NCBI GenBank assembly: GCA_021781415.1
Contig: JAJXWW010000085.1
Coordinates: 62,001-126,000 of the forward strand
Length of the DNA: 64,000 nt
Direction: 5' to 3'
From: Planctomycetota bacterium
Lineage (GTDB): Bacteria; Planctomycetota; Planctomycetia; Gemmatales; Gemmataceae
Below are positions 54,140 to 63,498 of this stretch, one piece after another (positions within the stretch are counted from its first letter, which is position 1; every line of letters begins with the position of its first letter). Below the pieces are notes generated by a model. It made no database searches. It was not told the DNA's origin and was given only the letters and a program-made list of their open reading frames with translations. Both the position numbers and the translations under genes were made by a program.

Positions 54140-54565
54140 ATGCGATCCGTTGTACCGCTCTCCCAAAATCGTGGCGACAATGTCGATGGTTTGCTCCGCG
54201 CGTTCTACCGCGCTCAGATGCCTCATCCGTGGCCGAAGCCACCTGAGACTTCCAGCCAAACCTTACCCTTTCGGCGTTTTTCGAGAGGGCAAGGAGCAAC
54301 GCGCAGCCGATGGGTATTGGCCGCATCGGTGGCCTTCTTGCTGGCCGGCTCGCTCTTGTTGCCGCGGCGTTTCACTTCCCAAGAAAGGCCGGAGCCAGGC
54401 ATTGAAGCCCTAGGCACGGCCAATCGCAACATTCTGCCCGATGCGCCGAAGATGAAGACCAACGAAGGGAAACCCGTCGAGAAGAAGCAGCTTCCCGGTC
54501 TCGGCTTCGACGAAGGCGAATTACTGCCCGATCTCGACGACACCGGCCTTTTCCCACCCAAATGA
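54140..54565 (+). CDS. Single-span membrane protein, candidate anti-sigma partner
   Basis: The 141-residue protein has about 55 N-terminal cytoplasmic residues, one helix (WVLAASVAFLLAGSLLLP) and an acidic periplasmic tail (DEGELLPDLDDTGLFPPK). Its position behind the ECF sigma gene and its topology suit an anti-sigma factor. The N-terminus has no clear zinc-binding ZAS motif (no HxxxCxxC), so the assignment rests on context. GAGAAGGAC precedes the ATG. Confidence 0.6.
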   Translation: MRSVVPLSQNRGDNVDGLLRAFYRAQMPHPWPKPPETSSQTLPFRRFSRGQGATRSRWVLAASVAFLLAGSLLLPRRFTSQERPEPGIEALGTANRNILPDAPKMKTNEGKPVEKKQLPGLGFDEGELLPDLDDTGLFPPK

Positions 54566-54585
54566 CATGCACGAAGTGAACACCA

Positions 54586-54621
54586 AAAGCGAACCGGCGA
54601 CTTACGTTGCCGGTTCGCTTT
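54586..54621 (+). terminator. 13-bp hairpin terminator, diverged member of the CCGGCAGC family
   Basis: AAAGCGAACCGGC (54586-54598) pairs with GCCGGTTCGCTTT (54609-54621), and TTTGTG follows the stem. The loop GACTTACGTT and the GAACCGG/CCGGTTC flanks show that it is a diverged copy of the hairpin family, here in the position of a terminator 21 bases after the membrane protein stop. Confidence 0.7.
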
Positions 54622-54679
54622 GTGTAAAATGGGGGTATGAGTGAGAACCCCTCTCGCTCTGGGAGACGGAGTGAGTATC

Positions 54680-56131
54680 ATGCACCCCTTGAACGAACAC
54701 ATTCAGACCCTCACACGCCGACATTTTTTTGGCCGCACGACACTCGGTCTCGGCACTGCGGCATTAGCCACGCTGATCCCGGATCGAGCGGGGGCTGCCA
54801 CCACGACCGGCGGACTCGCCGATCTGCCGCACTTCGCCCCCAAGGCCAAACGCGCCATCTATCTATTCATGAACGGCGGGCCGTCGCAACTCGACATGTT
54901 CGACTACAAGCCGGCGCTCGACCAACTCTTCGATAAAGATCTTCCCGAGTCGATCCGCAAGGGACAGCGTTTGACCACGATGACCAGCGGACAAGCGCGC
55001 TTTCCGTTGGCCCCTTCCAAGTACAAGTTCGCCCAGCACGGCCAATCCGGCGCGTGGGTCAGCGAGTTAATGCCGTGGACGGCGAAGATGGCAGATAAAC
55101 TCGCCTTCATCAAGAGCGTTAACACCGAGGCCATCAATCACGATCCCGCCGTCACCTACATCTGCACCGGCCACCAATTGCCCGGCCGCGCCAGTCTCGG
55201 CGCGTGGCTCAGCTACGGGTTGGGCACCGAAAACAGCAATCTCCCCGCCTTCGTCGTTATGACAGCAAGCTGGACCGGACGCAAAGAAGCACAAGCGATC
55301 TACAACCGTCTCTGGGGATCGGGATTCCTACCGAGTAAACATCAGGGCGTGGCGCTGCGGTCGAGCGGCGATCCGGTGTTGTTTCTCTCGAATCCCGCCG
55401 GCGTCGATGCCGCCACGCGCCGCCGAATGCTCGATGCCTTGGCGAGACTGAATCAGAAACAGTACGACGAAGTCGCCGATCCGGAGACGCAGGCGCGCAT
55501 CGCTCAATACGAGATGGCTTTCCGCATGCAATCGTCCGTACCGGAATTGATGGATCTGTCGCGCGAACCGAAGAACGTCCTCGATTCCTATGGCCCCGAC
55601 GTTCACAAGCCCGGCACATTTGCGGCGAGTTGTCTCCTCGCTCGTCGCTTGACCGAGCGGGGCGTTCGCTTCGTACAGATTTTCCATCGCGGCTGGGATC
55701 AACATTTCAACATCTCCGGCGATTTACCCAATCAATGCCGCGACGTGGATCAACCGTGCCACGCCTTGATCCGCGATCTCGAACGGCGCGGCCTGCTCGA
55801 TGAGACGCTGGTTGTGTGGGGCGGAGAGTTTGGTCGGACGACTTATTGTCAGGGCAAGCTGACGCGCGAGAATTACGGCCGCGATCATCACCCGCGCTGC
55901 TTCACGGTATGGATGGCCGGCGGCGGCATCAAGCAAGGCATCAGCTACGGAAAGACGGACGATTTCAGCTACAACATCGTCGAGAACCCCGTTCACATTC
56001 ACGACATGAATGCCACCATCTTGCACTGTTTGGGCATCGATCACCGCCGCTTGACGTTCAAGTCGCAGGGGCTGGACATGAGGCTCACCGGCGTCGAGGA
56101 GCATCGTGCGGTGCGAGCCATCTTGGCGTGA
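54680..56131 (+). CDS. DUF1501-family exported protein
   Basis: The 483-residue protein opens with a twin-arginine signal ([21 protein letters not shown]). It continues with [24 protein letters not shown], which marks DUF1501, a family related to sulfatase/alkaline phosphatase folds and abundant in planctomycetes. Later elements are [37 protein letters not shown] and a terminal [20 protein letters not shown]. Its function is not established; it is often paired with DUF1553/DUF1549 cytochrome proteins, which are absent here. GGAG lies before the ATG at 54680. Confidence 0.87.
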   Translation: MHPLNEHIQTLTRRHFFGRTTLGLGTAALATLIPDRAGAATTTGGLADLPHFAPKAKRAIYLFMNGGPSQLDMFDYKPALDQLFDKDLPESIRKGQRLTTMTSGQARFPLAPSKYKFAQHGQSGAWVSELMPWTAKMADKLAFIKSVNTEAINHDPAVTYICTGHQLPGRASLGAWLSYGLGTENSNLPAFVVMTASWTGRKEAQAIYNRLWGSGFLPSKHQGVALRSSGDPVLFLSNPAGVDAATRRRMLDALARLNQKQYDEVADPETQARIAQYEMAFRMQSSVPELMDLSREPKNVLDSYGPDVHKPGTFAASCLLARRLTERGVRFVQIFHRGWDQHFNISGDLPNQCRDVDQPCHALIRDLERRGLLDETLVVWGGEFGRTTYCQGKLTRENYGRDHHPRCFTVWMAGGGIKQGISYGKTDDFSYNIVENPVHIHDMNATILHCLGIDHRRLTFKSQGLDMRLTGVEEHRAVRAILA

Positions 56132-56349
56132 GAGACGATTCTCGGTCGCGCAATCGTTCGGCCCGAATGGGAACATCGCGCGGGTCGCCTCGAGCGCGCA
56201 GAGGTCGAAGCAACTCGACTTTGGCGGAGACGAGAAAGAAAAATGAGGTTTCGCGTCGAGAATCTCTTGACACCAACGGGGGTTGTATGAGAATGGAGGG
56301 TTAGAGCCGATCCGCGTGCGTTATCTCGTCGCGCCGAGAGGAGCCGATC

Positions 56350-57273
56350 GTGAAACGTCCGTCGCTTGTCCTATTATTGGCCCTTTTGTCCGTATTCGTA
56401 TCGCAATCATCGGCGGACGAACCGTCCAGGGAATCGCTCGCTCACTTGCAAAAAGCCTTCGCCGACTATTGCGGCGCACATCTCGTTTTCAACGCCGAAG
56501 ATTTGCCGGAAGGAACCTATCACGACATCATGCCGTCCCTGAGTGACGAAGGGCGGCTCAAGGCGGCCCGCCTCGTCCTCGCGGAGATGCGCAAGCTGCC
56601 GCCGCGCTATTTGGACAAAGTGGGTCTTAAGAGCGTCGGCATCTTTGCCGCTTGCGTCTCGCGTCAGGGCGACGGCTTTCGGGATTTCGACGAACGATGG
56701 AAGGGCTATCGCTATTTCGGTATCTACAACGGCAAGAACGCGCTCGTCGCCGCCTATTACAACGATGCGCAATTGCCCGGAACCCTACACCACGAAGTCT
56801 TCCACCACGTCGATGCCACGCGAAGAGGCGAGACGAAATATACCACCGAGTTCGTCCGCGACGATCGCTTTCGGAGGGCGCTATCCGGTGCGGAGCGTTA
56901 TAGCGCCCTGCGTTTGTCCGAGGCGGACTTGAACGCGCTGCGCAAGGTCGGTAAAGGGCGCGTTTTGGAAAATGTGGTCGGTCCCTATTGTGAAAAGAAT
57001 GTCGGCGAGGACAAAGCGGAGACGGCGCGTTACCTGATGGCCGATCTACCGGATGCCCTCGTACAGATGGCCACGCGCTCCGAGCTATCCGGCAGCCAAC
57101 GTCTGTTGCACGTCCTGAATAAATACCAGCAAGCCGCTCCGGAGAGACTGGGGCCGGAGTGGTTTCTCTCCGTCGCTCTCGGACGCGCCGCGCCCGTGGC
57201 TGCTGCAACCGTCGCCCCCGTTCCCGTCCCCGCTTCCACTGCCATCCTTGGCACGGGAAGCAGCCGTCGTTAG
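56350..57273 (+). CDS. Secreted putative zinc metallopeptidase
   Basis: The 307-residue protein has a signal peptide (residues 1-22) and a central HEVFHHVD (HExxH at 148-152) preceded by a hydrophobic strand and YNDAQLPGTL. A downstream NVGEDKAETARYLMAD could provide the third, acidic zinc ligand. The C-terminal 30 residues are alanine/valine/proline-rich. This is consistent with a gluzincin-like peptidase, but the family is not recognised. It starts at a GTG behind AGAGGAG. It is in a plus-strand run but widely spaced from its neighbours. Confidence 0.65.
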   Translation: MKRPSLVLLLALLSVFVSQSSADEPSRESLAHLQKAFADYCGAHLVFNAEDLPEGTYHDIMPSLSDEGRLKAARLVLAEMRKLPPRYLDKVGLKSVGIFAACVSRQGDGFRDFDERWKGYRYFGIYNGKNALVAAYYNDAQLPGTLHHEVFHHVDATRRGETKYTTEFVRDDRFRRALSGAERYSALRLSEADLNALRKVGKGRVLENVVGPYCEKNVGEDKAETARYLMADLPDALVQMATRSELSGSQRLLHVLNKYQQAAPERLGPEWFLSVALGRAAPVAAATVAPVPVPASTAILGTGSSRR

Positions 57274-57450
57274 TTCGCCATCTCGATTGGCGAGTACCCG
57301 TTTCCGACGCGAACGGGTACTCGCCCGGCAAAATCATTTCGTTCGTCAACTCGCCTCCTTGCGAGAAACCCTCCGACCGAGTATCTTCACGAATGTCGAT
57401 CGCGCGGACTCAATCGCTGAAGTTTCCTCATGGGATGAGAGGTTCTCGCC

Positions 57451-58614
57451 ATGTTGCCAATTCGTTCGTGGATGCTTCTCGTGCTTGCGGCGTTTCTCAT
57501 GGGAATCACGGCCATTCGCGCCGAAGACGACGAACCGTCGCTGCGCGGAAAGAAGCTATCCGAATGGATCGCCCAGCTGCAAAACGGCAAGACGAGCCTC
57601 GACCGCAGGGCGGCTCTGTTAGCCGTGCAATCGATTGGGCCGCGCAAAAGCCGAAAAGTGACTCCGGCGCTGATCGCCGCGCTGCGCGAGAATAGCGATG
57701 AGACGATCCGCGCCGGGTCTGCTCGCGCCCTTGGCTACATCGCGGCCAAGGCTCGTTTTGAGGACGATGTGCCCGTAGAGAAGGTGCGCGATGCGCTAGC
57801 GACGTCCCTGCGAGCGGACAAGCAACCGTCCGTGCGCAGGGCCGCCGCCAAAGCTCTCGGCGAGATGAAAGTACGCGCGCAGGGTGCGGTCGAGGTGTTG
57901 GGGCTGGCGTTAAAGGATGCCGACGCCGGCACGCGGGCAGAGGCCGCCGCCGCGTTGCAGCAACTCGGCAAAGATGCCGAAGATGCACTAGCGGAGCTAC
58001 AAACCGCTCTAAAGGATAGCAAGATGGAGCGGTTGATGCGCGTCCACTGCGCCCACGCTCTCGGACGCATCGGCTCGGCCCAAGCCGTTCCTAGTTTGCG
58101 CGAGGTTCTAGCCGAGGTCAAAACGGACGGCGAACTGCGCCGCGCCTGCGCGGAAGCGTTGGGCCAGCTGGGCAAGCAGGCCACCGACGCCGCGCCGACG
58201 CTGGCCGCCGCCTTGACGGCCAAGGATTCGGATGTCGGCTTACGCCGCGCCGCCGCCGAGGCACTCGATCGCATGGGAGCCGAAGCGAGTGCCGCACTTC
58301 CCGCGCTGCAGGCGTCGCTGAAAGACGAAGATCAATTCGTCCGTTCCCTGTCTCTGCACGCCGCCAGTCAGATGGGCCGCGAACTCGGCGAGCAACGCAA
58401 ACCGACGATTCTTGGCATCCTCGCGGCCATGGACGACAACGTCTTGGAAGTGCGCGTCACGGCCATCGAAGCACTGGGCAATCTCGGCGCGGACAATCTC
58501 GGCGAGCTGAGCAAAAATGTGGTCGAGAAGTTGACGGCAGCCGCGCGCGATCCACAACGGGTCGTCGCCGAAGCGGCGCGCGTCGCACTCAAGAAACTGC
58601 AAGGCTCTCGATAA
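57451..58614 (+). CDS. Secreted HEAT-repeat protein
   Basis: The 387-residue protein has a signal peptide (to about residue 24) followed by eight or so HEAT repeats with the recurring pattern of alanine-rich helix pairs (VRRAAAKALGEMK, LRRACAEALGQLG, LRRAAAEALDRMGA, VRVTAIEALGNLG). Such solenoids bind other proteins. Exported HEAT proteins are common in planctomycetes, with no enzymatic role. The repeats align with a period of about 38 residues. Confidence 0.87.
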   Translation: MLPIRSWMLLVLAAFLMGITAIRAEDDEPSLRGKKLSEWIAQLQNGKTSLDRRAALLAVQSIGPRKSRKVTPALIAALRENSDETIRAGSARALGYIAAKARFEDDVPVEKVRDALATSLRADKQPSVRRAAAKALGEMKVRAQGAVEVLGLALKDADAGTRAEAAAALQQLGKDAEDALAELQTALKDSKMERLMRVHCAHALGRIGSAQAVPSLREVLAEVKTDGELRRACAEALGQLGKQATDAAPTLAAALTAKDSDVGLRRAAAEALDRMGAEASAALPALQASLKDEDQFVRSLSLHAASQMGRELGEQRKPTILGILAAMDDNVLEVRVTAIEALGNLGADNLGELSKNVVEKLTAAARDPQRVVAEAARVALKKLQGSR

Positions 58615-58661
58615 TCTTCGTTCTCGGATGGTTTGCGAGCGCATCGGAAAGGGATCGCACG

Positions 58662-59612
58662 ATGGGAACTATGGATCGACGCACCTGGCTGACGGCTACG
58701 GCGGCAACACTCGGCGGAGCGTTGGCTTCGGACGCCGCGGCGACCAAAGACGACAATCCAGATAGCAAAAAAGCCGAGCCGTTTCGCTTCGGGCTGAACA
58801 CGGCCACGCTCATGGGGCAAAAGTTGTCTATCGTTGAAGTCGTCGAAATCGCCGCGCGCGCCGGGTATCGGGCCATCGAGCCGTGGGTCCGCGAACTCGA
58901 TCGGTACGTCGAATCGGGCGGAAAGCTGAAGGATCTGCAAAAGCGCATCGCCGATCGCGGGTTGAGCGTCCCAAGCGCCATCGACTTTTTCGAGTGGATC
59001 GTGGACGACGAAGCCCAACGGAAAAAGGGACTGGAAAACGCGCGGCGCGGCATGGATGCGGTGAAGCAGATCGGCGGAACGCGCATCGCCGCCCCTCCCA
59101 GCGGAGCGACCAACCGAGCCAACATTCCGTTATCCACCCTTGCCCAGCGGTATCGTGCCCTACTCGAAATCGGCTCGGAGATCGGCGTCGTGCCACAGAT
59201 CGAGGTGTGGGGCTTCTCCAAGACGCTGAGTCGGTTGAGCGAAGCGGCCTATATCGCCGTCGAGAGCGGTCATAAGGACGCCTGCATTTTGGCCGATGTG
59301 TATCATCTCTACAAAGGCGGCTCCGGATTTGGCGGCATTCACGTCCTCAACGGCTCGGTCCTGCACGTCCTGCACATGAACGACTACCCCGCCGATCCGC
59401 CGCGCGAGACGATCGCCGACGCCCAGCGGGTTTATCCCGGAGACGGAGTCGCCCCGCTGAAGACGTTCCTGCGCGAGCTGCGCCAGATCGGTTTTCGAGG
59501 CACCCTCTCCTTGGAATTGTTCAACCGCGACTACTGGAAGCGCGACGCGCTGACCGTGGCGCGGTCTGGCCTCGACAAGATGCGCGCCGTCGTCGCAAGC
59601 AGCTTGGAATGA
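58662..59612 (+). CDS. Tat-exported sugar phosphate isomerase/epimerase-like TIM-barrel protein
   Basis: The protein of 316 residues begins MGTMDRRTWLTATAATLGGAL, a twin-arginine signal, then enters a xylose-isomerase-like TIM barrel (FRFGLNTATLMGQKLSIVEVVEIAARAGYRAIEPW). Candidate metal ligands are Glu in VPQIEVWG, Asp/His in ACILADVYHLYKGG, His in LHVLHMNDYP and Glu in TLSLELFN. These are the usual positions in the family. The substrate is unknown. It follows the HEAT protein by 47 bases and converges on a zinc-ribbon protein 13 bases away. Confidence 0.83.
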   Translation: MGTMDRRTWLTATAATLGGALASDAAATKDDNPDSKKAEPFRFGLNTATLMGQKLSIVEVVEIAARAGYRAIEPWVRELDRYVESGGKLKDLQKRIADRGLSVPSAIDFFEWIVDDEAQRKKGLENARRGMDAVKQIGGTRIAAPPSGATNRANIPLSTLAQRYRALLEIGSEIGVVPQIEVWGFSKTLSRLSEAAYIAVESGHKDACILADVYHLYKGGSGFGGIHVLNGSVLHVLHMNDYPADPPRETIADAQRVYPGDGVAPLKTFLRELRQIGFRGTLSLELFNRDYWKRDALTVARSGLDKMRAVVASSLE

Positions 59613-59625
59613 ACGCTCGAACCTT

Positions 59626-60861
59626 TCAAGGCTCCAAGGGGTTTTTATCCACAATGCGGAGTTGAAAAAGCTGCATTTCGTCCATTTGCACCGCCGACTC
59701 GATACCAGCAAACGATACGGCGAGCATGCCGCGAACGTGAAAGCGCTCTTCGGCAGCCGCCACGCGCCCTCGCTTGGGATCGTAGGCGATCGCGCCTCGC
59801 GCCGTCTGAATTTGGAAGCGCGATTGCCCAATCTCAAACGGCAGTCCGCCACGTTTGGTCGGCGGCTTGTACGACAAATCGAGTGCATAATCGTAGCGTT
59901 CCATCTCGCGCTGCTTTCCCATCGCCTGAAAGTGTGTCTTGCCGTCCCAGGTGCCCAGCGGTCCCCAACTGTGATTCATCGCACGATCCCAGCGTTGGCC
60001 GCGCCGCACATCGTTCGGCGGCTGAAAGAACGACAGCTGCGCCAACTCTTTCCAACCGTCTCGATCCATGAACGACCACAACAGGAAACTTGGACCACCC
60101 AGTGGATTGCCCACATCGAATACCTTAAATGCCTGCGTTCCGCCCTCGAATTTCGTTACCTCGCGGTCGGCGTTCAAGGTCATCGTGAACGAAGCGCCCT
60201 TCGTCTTTTGCAGCATGTCATTGAGTCGGACTTGGAGGGCGGGATCGGCGTTGCTCAGACGGACGCCCACAACTTTTTGTTCGACCACCATGCTGCCGTC
60301 GTCGTTCTTTTTCTCGATGCGGAACCGGGACACGAGGACGTACTGCACGTCTTGCCCCACGTCCAATTCCAGGATGCGATAGCGCGAAACCCGGCCGATG
60401 ACGAGATGCTGAAAGAATTCGTCCGCGGGTGCGGGCGGCAACGGTTTCACCACTCCGATTTTTACAGTGCGGGGGGGCGGAGGATCGTCCAACGGCGGCG
60501 CGGTGGATTGCGGCGCATCGAGAAGCGGCAATGTGGTTTGCAACGGCGGATCGGGCAATGGCTGCGAACGCGACACGATCGGATCGGGAGGCGAGGGCAC
60601 GGATTCCTTCACCTCGGCGCGGGGCGATTGTGGCTCATGGCGGGGCGCGGGGAGCAAGCGAATGAGGAGAATGCCCGCGACAAAGACGAGGAAAAGTGTC
60701 GCCCCCGCCGCTACCGCTAAACGCGGCCACAGGGCGCGCCAGCCCGTTGTGGCTGCCGACGCGGCGGGGAGGCCACATTGGGGACAAATGGAAGACGGGT
60801 CGGTCAATTCGCTCTCGCTCGACCAACGATTTCCGCAGGAGCAGACATGAAGCACATGCAT
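59626..60861 (-). CDS. Zinc-ribbon, single-span membrane protein with large C-terminal domain
   Basis: The 411-residue protein has an N-terminal zinc ribbon (CSCGNRW...ICPQCG), a transmembrane helix near residues 48-68 (AVAAGATLFLVFVAGILLIRLL) and a long proline-rich linker to about 150. A beta-rich domain follows, containing repeated VEQKVVGVRLSNADPALQVRLND-type strands. No family is certain; a DUF6263-like extracytoplasmic domain is possible. It shares the zinc-ribbon-plus-membrane plan with two other proteins in the window. Confidence 0.65.
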   Translation of the reverse strand: MHVLHVCSCGNRWSSESELTDPSSICPQCGLPAASAATTGWRALWPRLAVAAGATLFLVFVAGILLIRLLPAPRHEPQSPRAEVKESVPSPPDPIVSRSQPLPDPPLQTTLPLLDAPQSTAPPLDDPPPPRTVKIGVVKPLPPAPADEFFQHLVIGRVSRYRILELDVGQDVQYVLVSRFRIEKKNDDGSMVVEQKVVGVRLSNADPALQVRLNDMLQKTKGASFTMTLNADREVTKFEGGTQAFKVFDVGNPLGGPSFLLWSFMDRDGWKELAQLSFFQPPNDVRRGQRWDRAMNHSWGPLGTWDGKTHFQAMGKQREMERYDYALDLSYKPPTKRGGLPFEIGQSRFQIQTARGAIAYDPKRGRVAAAEERFHVRGMLAVSFAGIESAVQMDEMQLFQLRIVDKNPLEP

Positions 60862-60898
60862 GGATTGGACTCCCGAGAGAGAGGAGATGCAATCGTCC

Positions 60899-61672
60899 TC
60901 ACGTCCATTCGTCGTGGTCCCAGCGTCGATGGCGTTCGCTTTCCGCTTGCAGGGCCGAGAAACTGCTTATGCAAAACATAAGGAAAAAAATCGCCATGAA
61001 CATGCTGCCAAAATTGAGATAAGGAAGGGGGATAAGGGGCTGTCCGCGCGAAGCCATGAACGTATGAACGGCCAAGACGCCGGAGACCACGAGAGAGATG
61101 CCCAAGGAACACGACAGGCCGCGCACCGGCATGATGGCCATGCACAGTTCGCGCGTAATTTGTCCACCGTCGAGAGGCCAAATCGGCAGCAGATTCAACA
61201 GGCCCCAGAAGAGATTGATCCAGATCATGTATTTCACCATCTGCAGGACGTAAGGAATCCACTCCCGCGAGAGGTGTGGCTCGAACAGTCTGACAAGCCC
61301 CAAGAACGCGGCGAGCAAGAGGAATTCCGCCCCGGGTCCGGCAAAGGAAACGAGGATTCGCTGCCAACGCCTCTGCAAGACATTACTGCCGACGGCCAAC
61401 CCGCCCATGCCGTACAACACGATGTAACCGTGCGAGCCAAACAACTTGCCCATCAGCACATGACCGAATTCGTGGACGAGGATGGACACGAACACGCAGC
61501 CGACCCATAGAAATAGGGACGGAAATCCACCCCCTAGAGGATTCATCGCCCCATCCCAGCCGAGGATGAGATTGATCAGCCAAAACATGGGGTGTACGCG
61601 AATGGGCGTGCCCAACATCCGCCAACGCAAATCGTATCGAGTTTCTTCCGGCTCAAAAAGCACAGCGAGCAT
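60899..61672 (-). CDS. Site-2-protease-type membrane metallopeptidase (M50)
   Basis: The 257-residue intramembrane protease has HEFGH (67-71) in the first core helix and LLPIWPLDGGQITREL (about 175-190), the LDG motif that gives the third zinc ligand. About six transmembrane helices are visible. It belongs to the short, PDZ-less class that cleaves membrane-bound regulators or peptides. The substrate is unknown. It is the first gene upstream of the zinc-ribbon protein, 37 bases apart, and may be co-transcribed. Confidence 0.87.
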   Translation of the reverse strand: MLAVLFEPEETRYDLRWRMLGTPIRVHPMFWLINLILGWDGAMNPLGGGFPSLFLWVGCVFVSILVHEFGHVLMGKLFGSHGYIVLYGMGGLAVGSNVLQRRWQRILVSFAGPGAEFLLLAAFLGLVRLFEPHLSREWIPYVLQMVKYMIWINLFWGLLNLLPIWPLDGGQITRELCMAIMPVRGLSCSLGISLVVSGVLAVHTFMASRGQPLIPLPYLNFGSMFMAIFFLMFCISSFSALQAESERHRRWDHDEWT

Positions 61673-61824
61673 CCTTCAAGAAAGTTGTCGGTACTTGCAT
61701 GGTCTGATAGTAGGTAGTCCGTGGCCAAGGGTCGAGAAACGTGTTCCGAGAGTGATCCTCTCCCTTATTCACTGTACAATCACTTTATTCGCATGGCTAC
61801 GGACCACGGATTACGGACTTCGCT

Positions 61825-62328
61825 ATGACTACACCGCTCACCCATCGGCTCGCCGTCTACACCGGCACGTTCGATCCCGTTCACCTGGGGCACCTCGACA
61901 TCATCGGTCGCGGCAGTTCGATCTTCGACCGATTGATTGTCGGCGTCGGCATCAATCCGGACAAGCAGCCGTTCTTCGATCAGAGCGAGCGCGTCGAATT
62001 GGTCCGAGCCGTCATCGCGCCGTACGCCAACGTCTCGGTGCTGCCGTTCACCAGCTTGGCCGTCACGTTCGTGCGCGAGGTCGGAGCGCGCGTCATGCTG
62101 CGCGGCCTGCGCACTACCAGCGACATGGAAAACGAGTTCACCATGTCGTTGATGAATCTGAATCTCGATCCGGAAATCGAGACGGTATTCCTGATGGCCA
62201 AGGAAGCGTACTCGCACGTCAGCAGTACGCTGCTACGTCAGATCGCCACATTCGGCGGGAACCTAGAGAAGTTCCTCCCGCCCACGGTTCAAAGGGCCTT
62301 GGAAGACCGCGTGCGTCAGCGTGGGTAA
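61825..62328 (+). CDS. coaD: Phosphopantetheine adenylyltransferase
   Basis: The 167-residue protein is complete, with the nucleotidyltransferase motif TGTFDPVHLGH (13-23) and the second signature EAYSHVSSTLLRQIA. It transfers AMP to 4'-phosphopantetheine in coenzyme A synthesis. Normal length for the family. It lies on the opposite strand to both neighbouring gene groups and has its own 150-base upstream region. Confidence 0.96.
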   Translation: MTTPLTHRLAVYTGTFDPVHLGHLDIIGRGSSIFDRLIVGVGINPDKQPFFDQSERVELVRAVIAPYANVSVLPFTSLAVTFVREVGARVMLRGLRTTSDMENEFTMSLMNLNLDPEIETVFLMAKEAYSHVSSTLLRQIATFGGNLEKFLPPTVQRALEDRVRQRG

Positions 62329-62523
62329 GGCGTGGTTCCAGAGCGATGAAGGTGGCGATATATTACGCGGAGACTTCTGGAGCCGCGCAGGATAGGGAGA
62401 CTGCGCCGCGAAAGTCACGAATCCACGCCAAGCCACGACGCTTCCGATGATTTCTGCCCGAAATAAGGTATGCTTTGTGGATTGTTTTCTTTTTTCCTTT
62501 TCCCCGGCTCGAACGGGGAAGGC

Positions 62524-62985
62524 CTACTCTTCGTCATCCAGATCTTCTTGGACCTGCCGCAGCGCTTCGGCGAGTTTCGCCGCGTCGACGCCGCTAATCG
62601 CGTATCGAACGATTGGGTTTTTCTTTCGCCCCACGACGATGAAAAAGCGATCTTGGTACTCGTCATCCTTAAGGACAGTTACAGGTGTTTTATTGTCCTT
62701 GCCAATTACCAGCAGCCCTTCGCAGCCCTTCGACCCATTGGGCGAAGCGAGCTTTACCGCTGGGGTACACTCAAGAAAGTGCTGCAAGTCGGCGACGATG
62801 GAAGGCGAAGGAATCTCGAAATAGAGAGAGATTGCCGCGCCTTCGATCTGAGCGAACCAGCGCTTCCTTCCCGAAATCGCCTCGTCGATGGCGACATCCC
62901 ACTGCCCGGCCGAACCGTTTGCCAACAAGCCGACAGTTTCGACTTCGGTTCCCTGCATGTGCGTTGCATTCTTGGAGGTACTCAT
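62524..62985 (-). CDS. Hypothetical protein, candidate immunity partner
   Basis: The 153-residue protein is an acidic, mixed alpha/beta protein (CEGLLVIGKDNKTPVTVLKDDEYQDRFFIVVGRKK, ending QVQEDLDDEE). GGGAG lies 6 bases before the chosen ATG, so the upstream open extension was not used. Its start is 14 bases after the stop of a small basic protein with a toxin-like C-terminus. The acidic tail would suit binding to a basic toxin. Assignment as an immunity protein is inference. Confidence 0.5.
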   Translation of the reverse strand: MSTSKNATHMQGTEVETVGLLANGSAGQWDVAIDEAISGRKRWFAQIEGAAISLYFEIPSPSIVADLQHFLECTPAVKLASPNGSKGCEGLLVIGKDNKTPVTVLKDDEYQDRFFIVVGRKKNPIVRYAISGVDAAKLAEALRQVQEDLDDEE

Positions 62986-62999
62986 CGCAGTCTCCCAAT

Positions 63000-63296
63000 T
63001 CAGGCCAACAGATTGCCTTGCAGATCCACGCGGAAATAGCTCCGTCCCCCGTCTTCTTGAACATCCCAATGGTCGGGGTCGCTTGCGTGTGCCCTATCTT
63101 TTATCCATATCCGATCCTTCGAATCGACGTAACCCTTCTTTCCTTTTTTTGGACCGTGACTGACGGTGCCCTTTCGGATAATCGGCTGTCCGTTGGCATT
63201 TCGATCCAGCTGCGGCTCAAAAGGCACGCTCCCACCGATCGGAAGTCCAGCTTTCTCTATTTGTCGAGCGATTTTCCTCGGCAGTTTTATCGCCAT
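63000..63296 (-). CDS. Small basic protein with polymorphic-toxin-like C-terminal domain
   Basis: The 98-residue protein has a basic N-terminus (MAIKLPRKIARQIEK). Its segment KKGKKGYVDSKDRIWIKDRA, followed by HWDVQ (76-80) and a terminal FRVDLQGNLL, is a layout I associate with C-terminal toxin domains of Rhs and LXG-type proteins. No delivery domain precedes it in frame: a stop lies just upstream. AAGG lies 7 bases before the ATG; an ATG at 63314 or a TTG at 63353 are alternatives. The next gene may encode immunity. The enzymatic activity is unknown. Confidence 0.5.
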   Translation of the reverse strand: MAIKLPRKIARQIEKAGLPIGGSVPFEPQLDRNANGQPIIRKGTVSHGPKKGKKGYVDSKDRIWIKDRAHASDPDHWDVQEDGGRSYFRVDLQGNLLA

Positions 63297-63498
63297 ACGC
63301 TGACCTTCCCGCATCGTGGACTGTATTTTGCGAGCTTGTCTCACGGAGTTCAATCGTGCAGCTATTTGAACTCAATCTGACTGGGACGAGGCTTCTGTTC
63401 CCCCCTCTATCCGTTGGTGCTGACATCGCTTTGCCAGTAAGAAGGGCGATTGATGACGTAGCAAACGGGCACATGGGCGACGGCGAACAGCGATCGGC

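Noticed and set aside
63217..63474. N-terminal part of a longer toxin gene in another frame
   Set aside because: The frame overlaps but does not join the toxin-like frame and shows no delivery-domain features; a single frameshift cannot be shown from one sequence.
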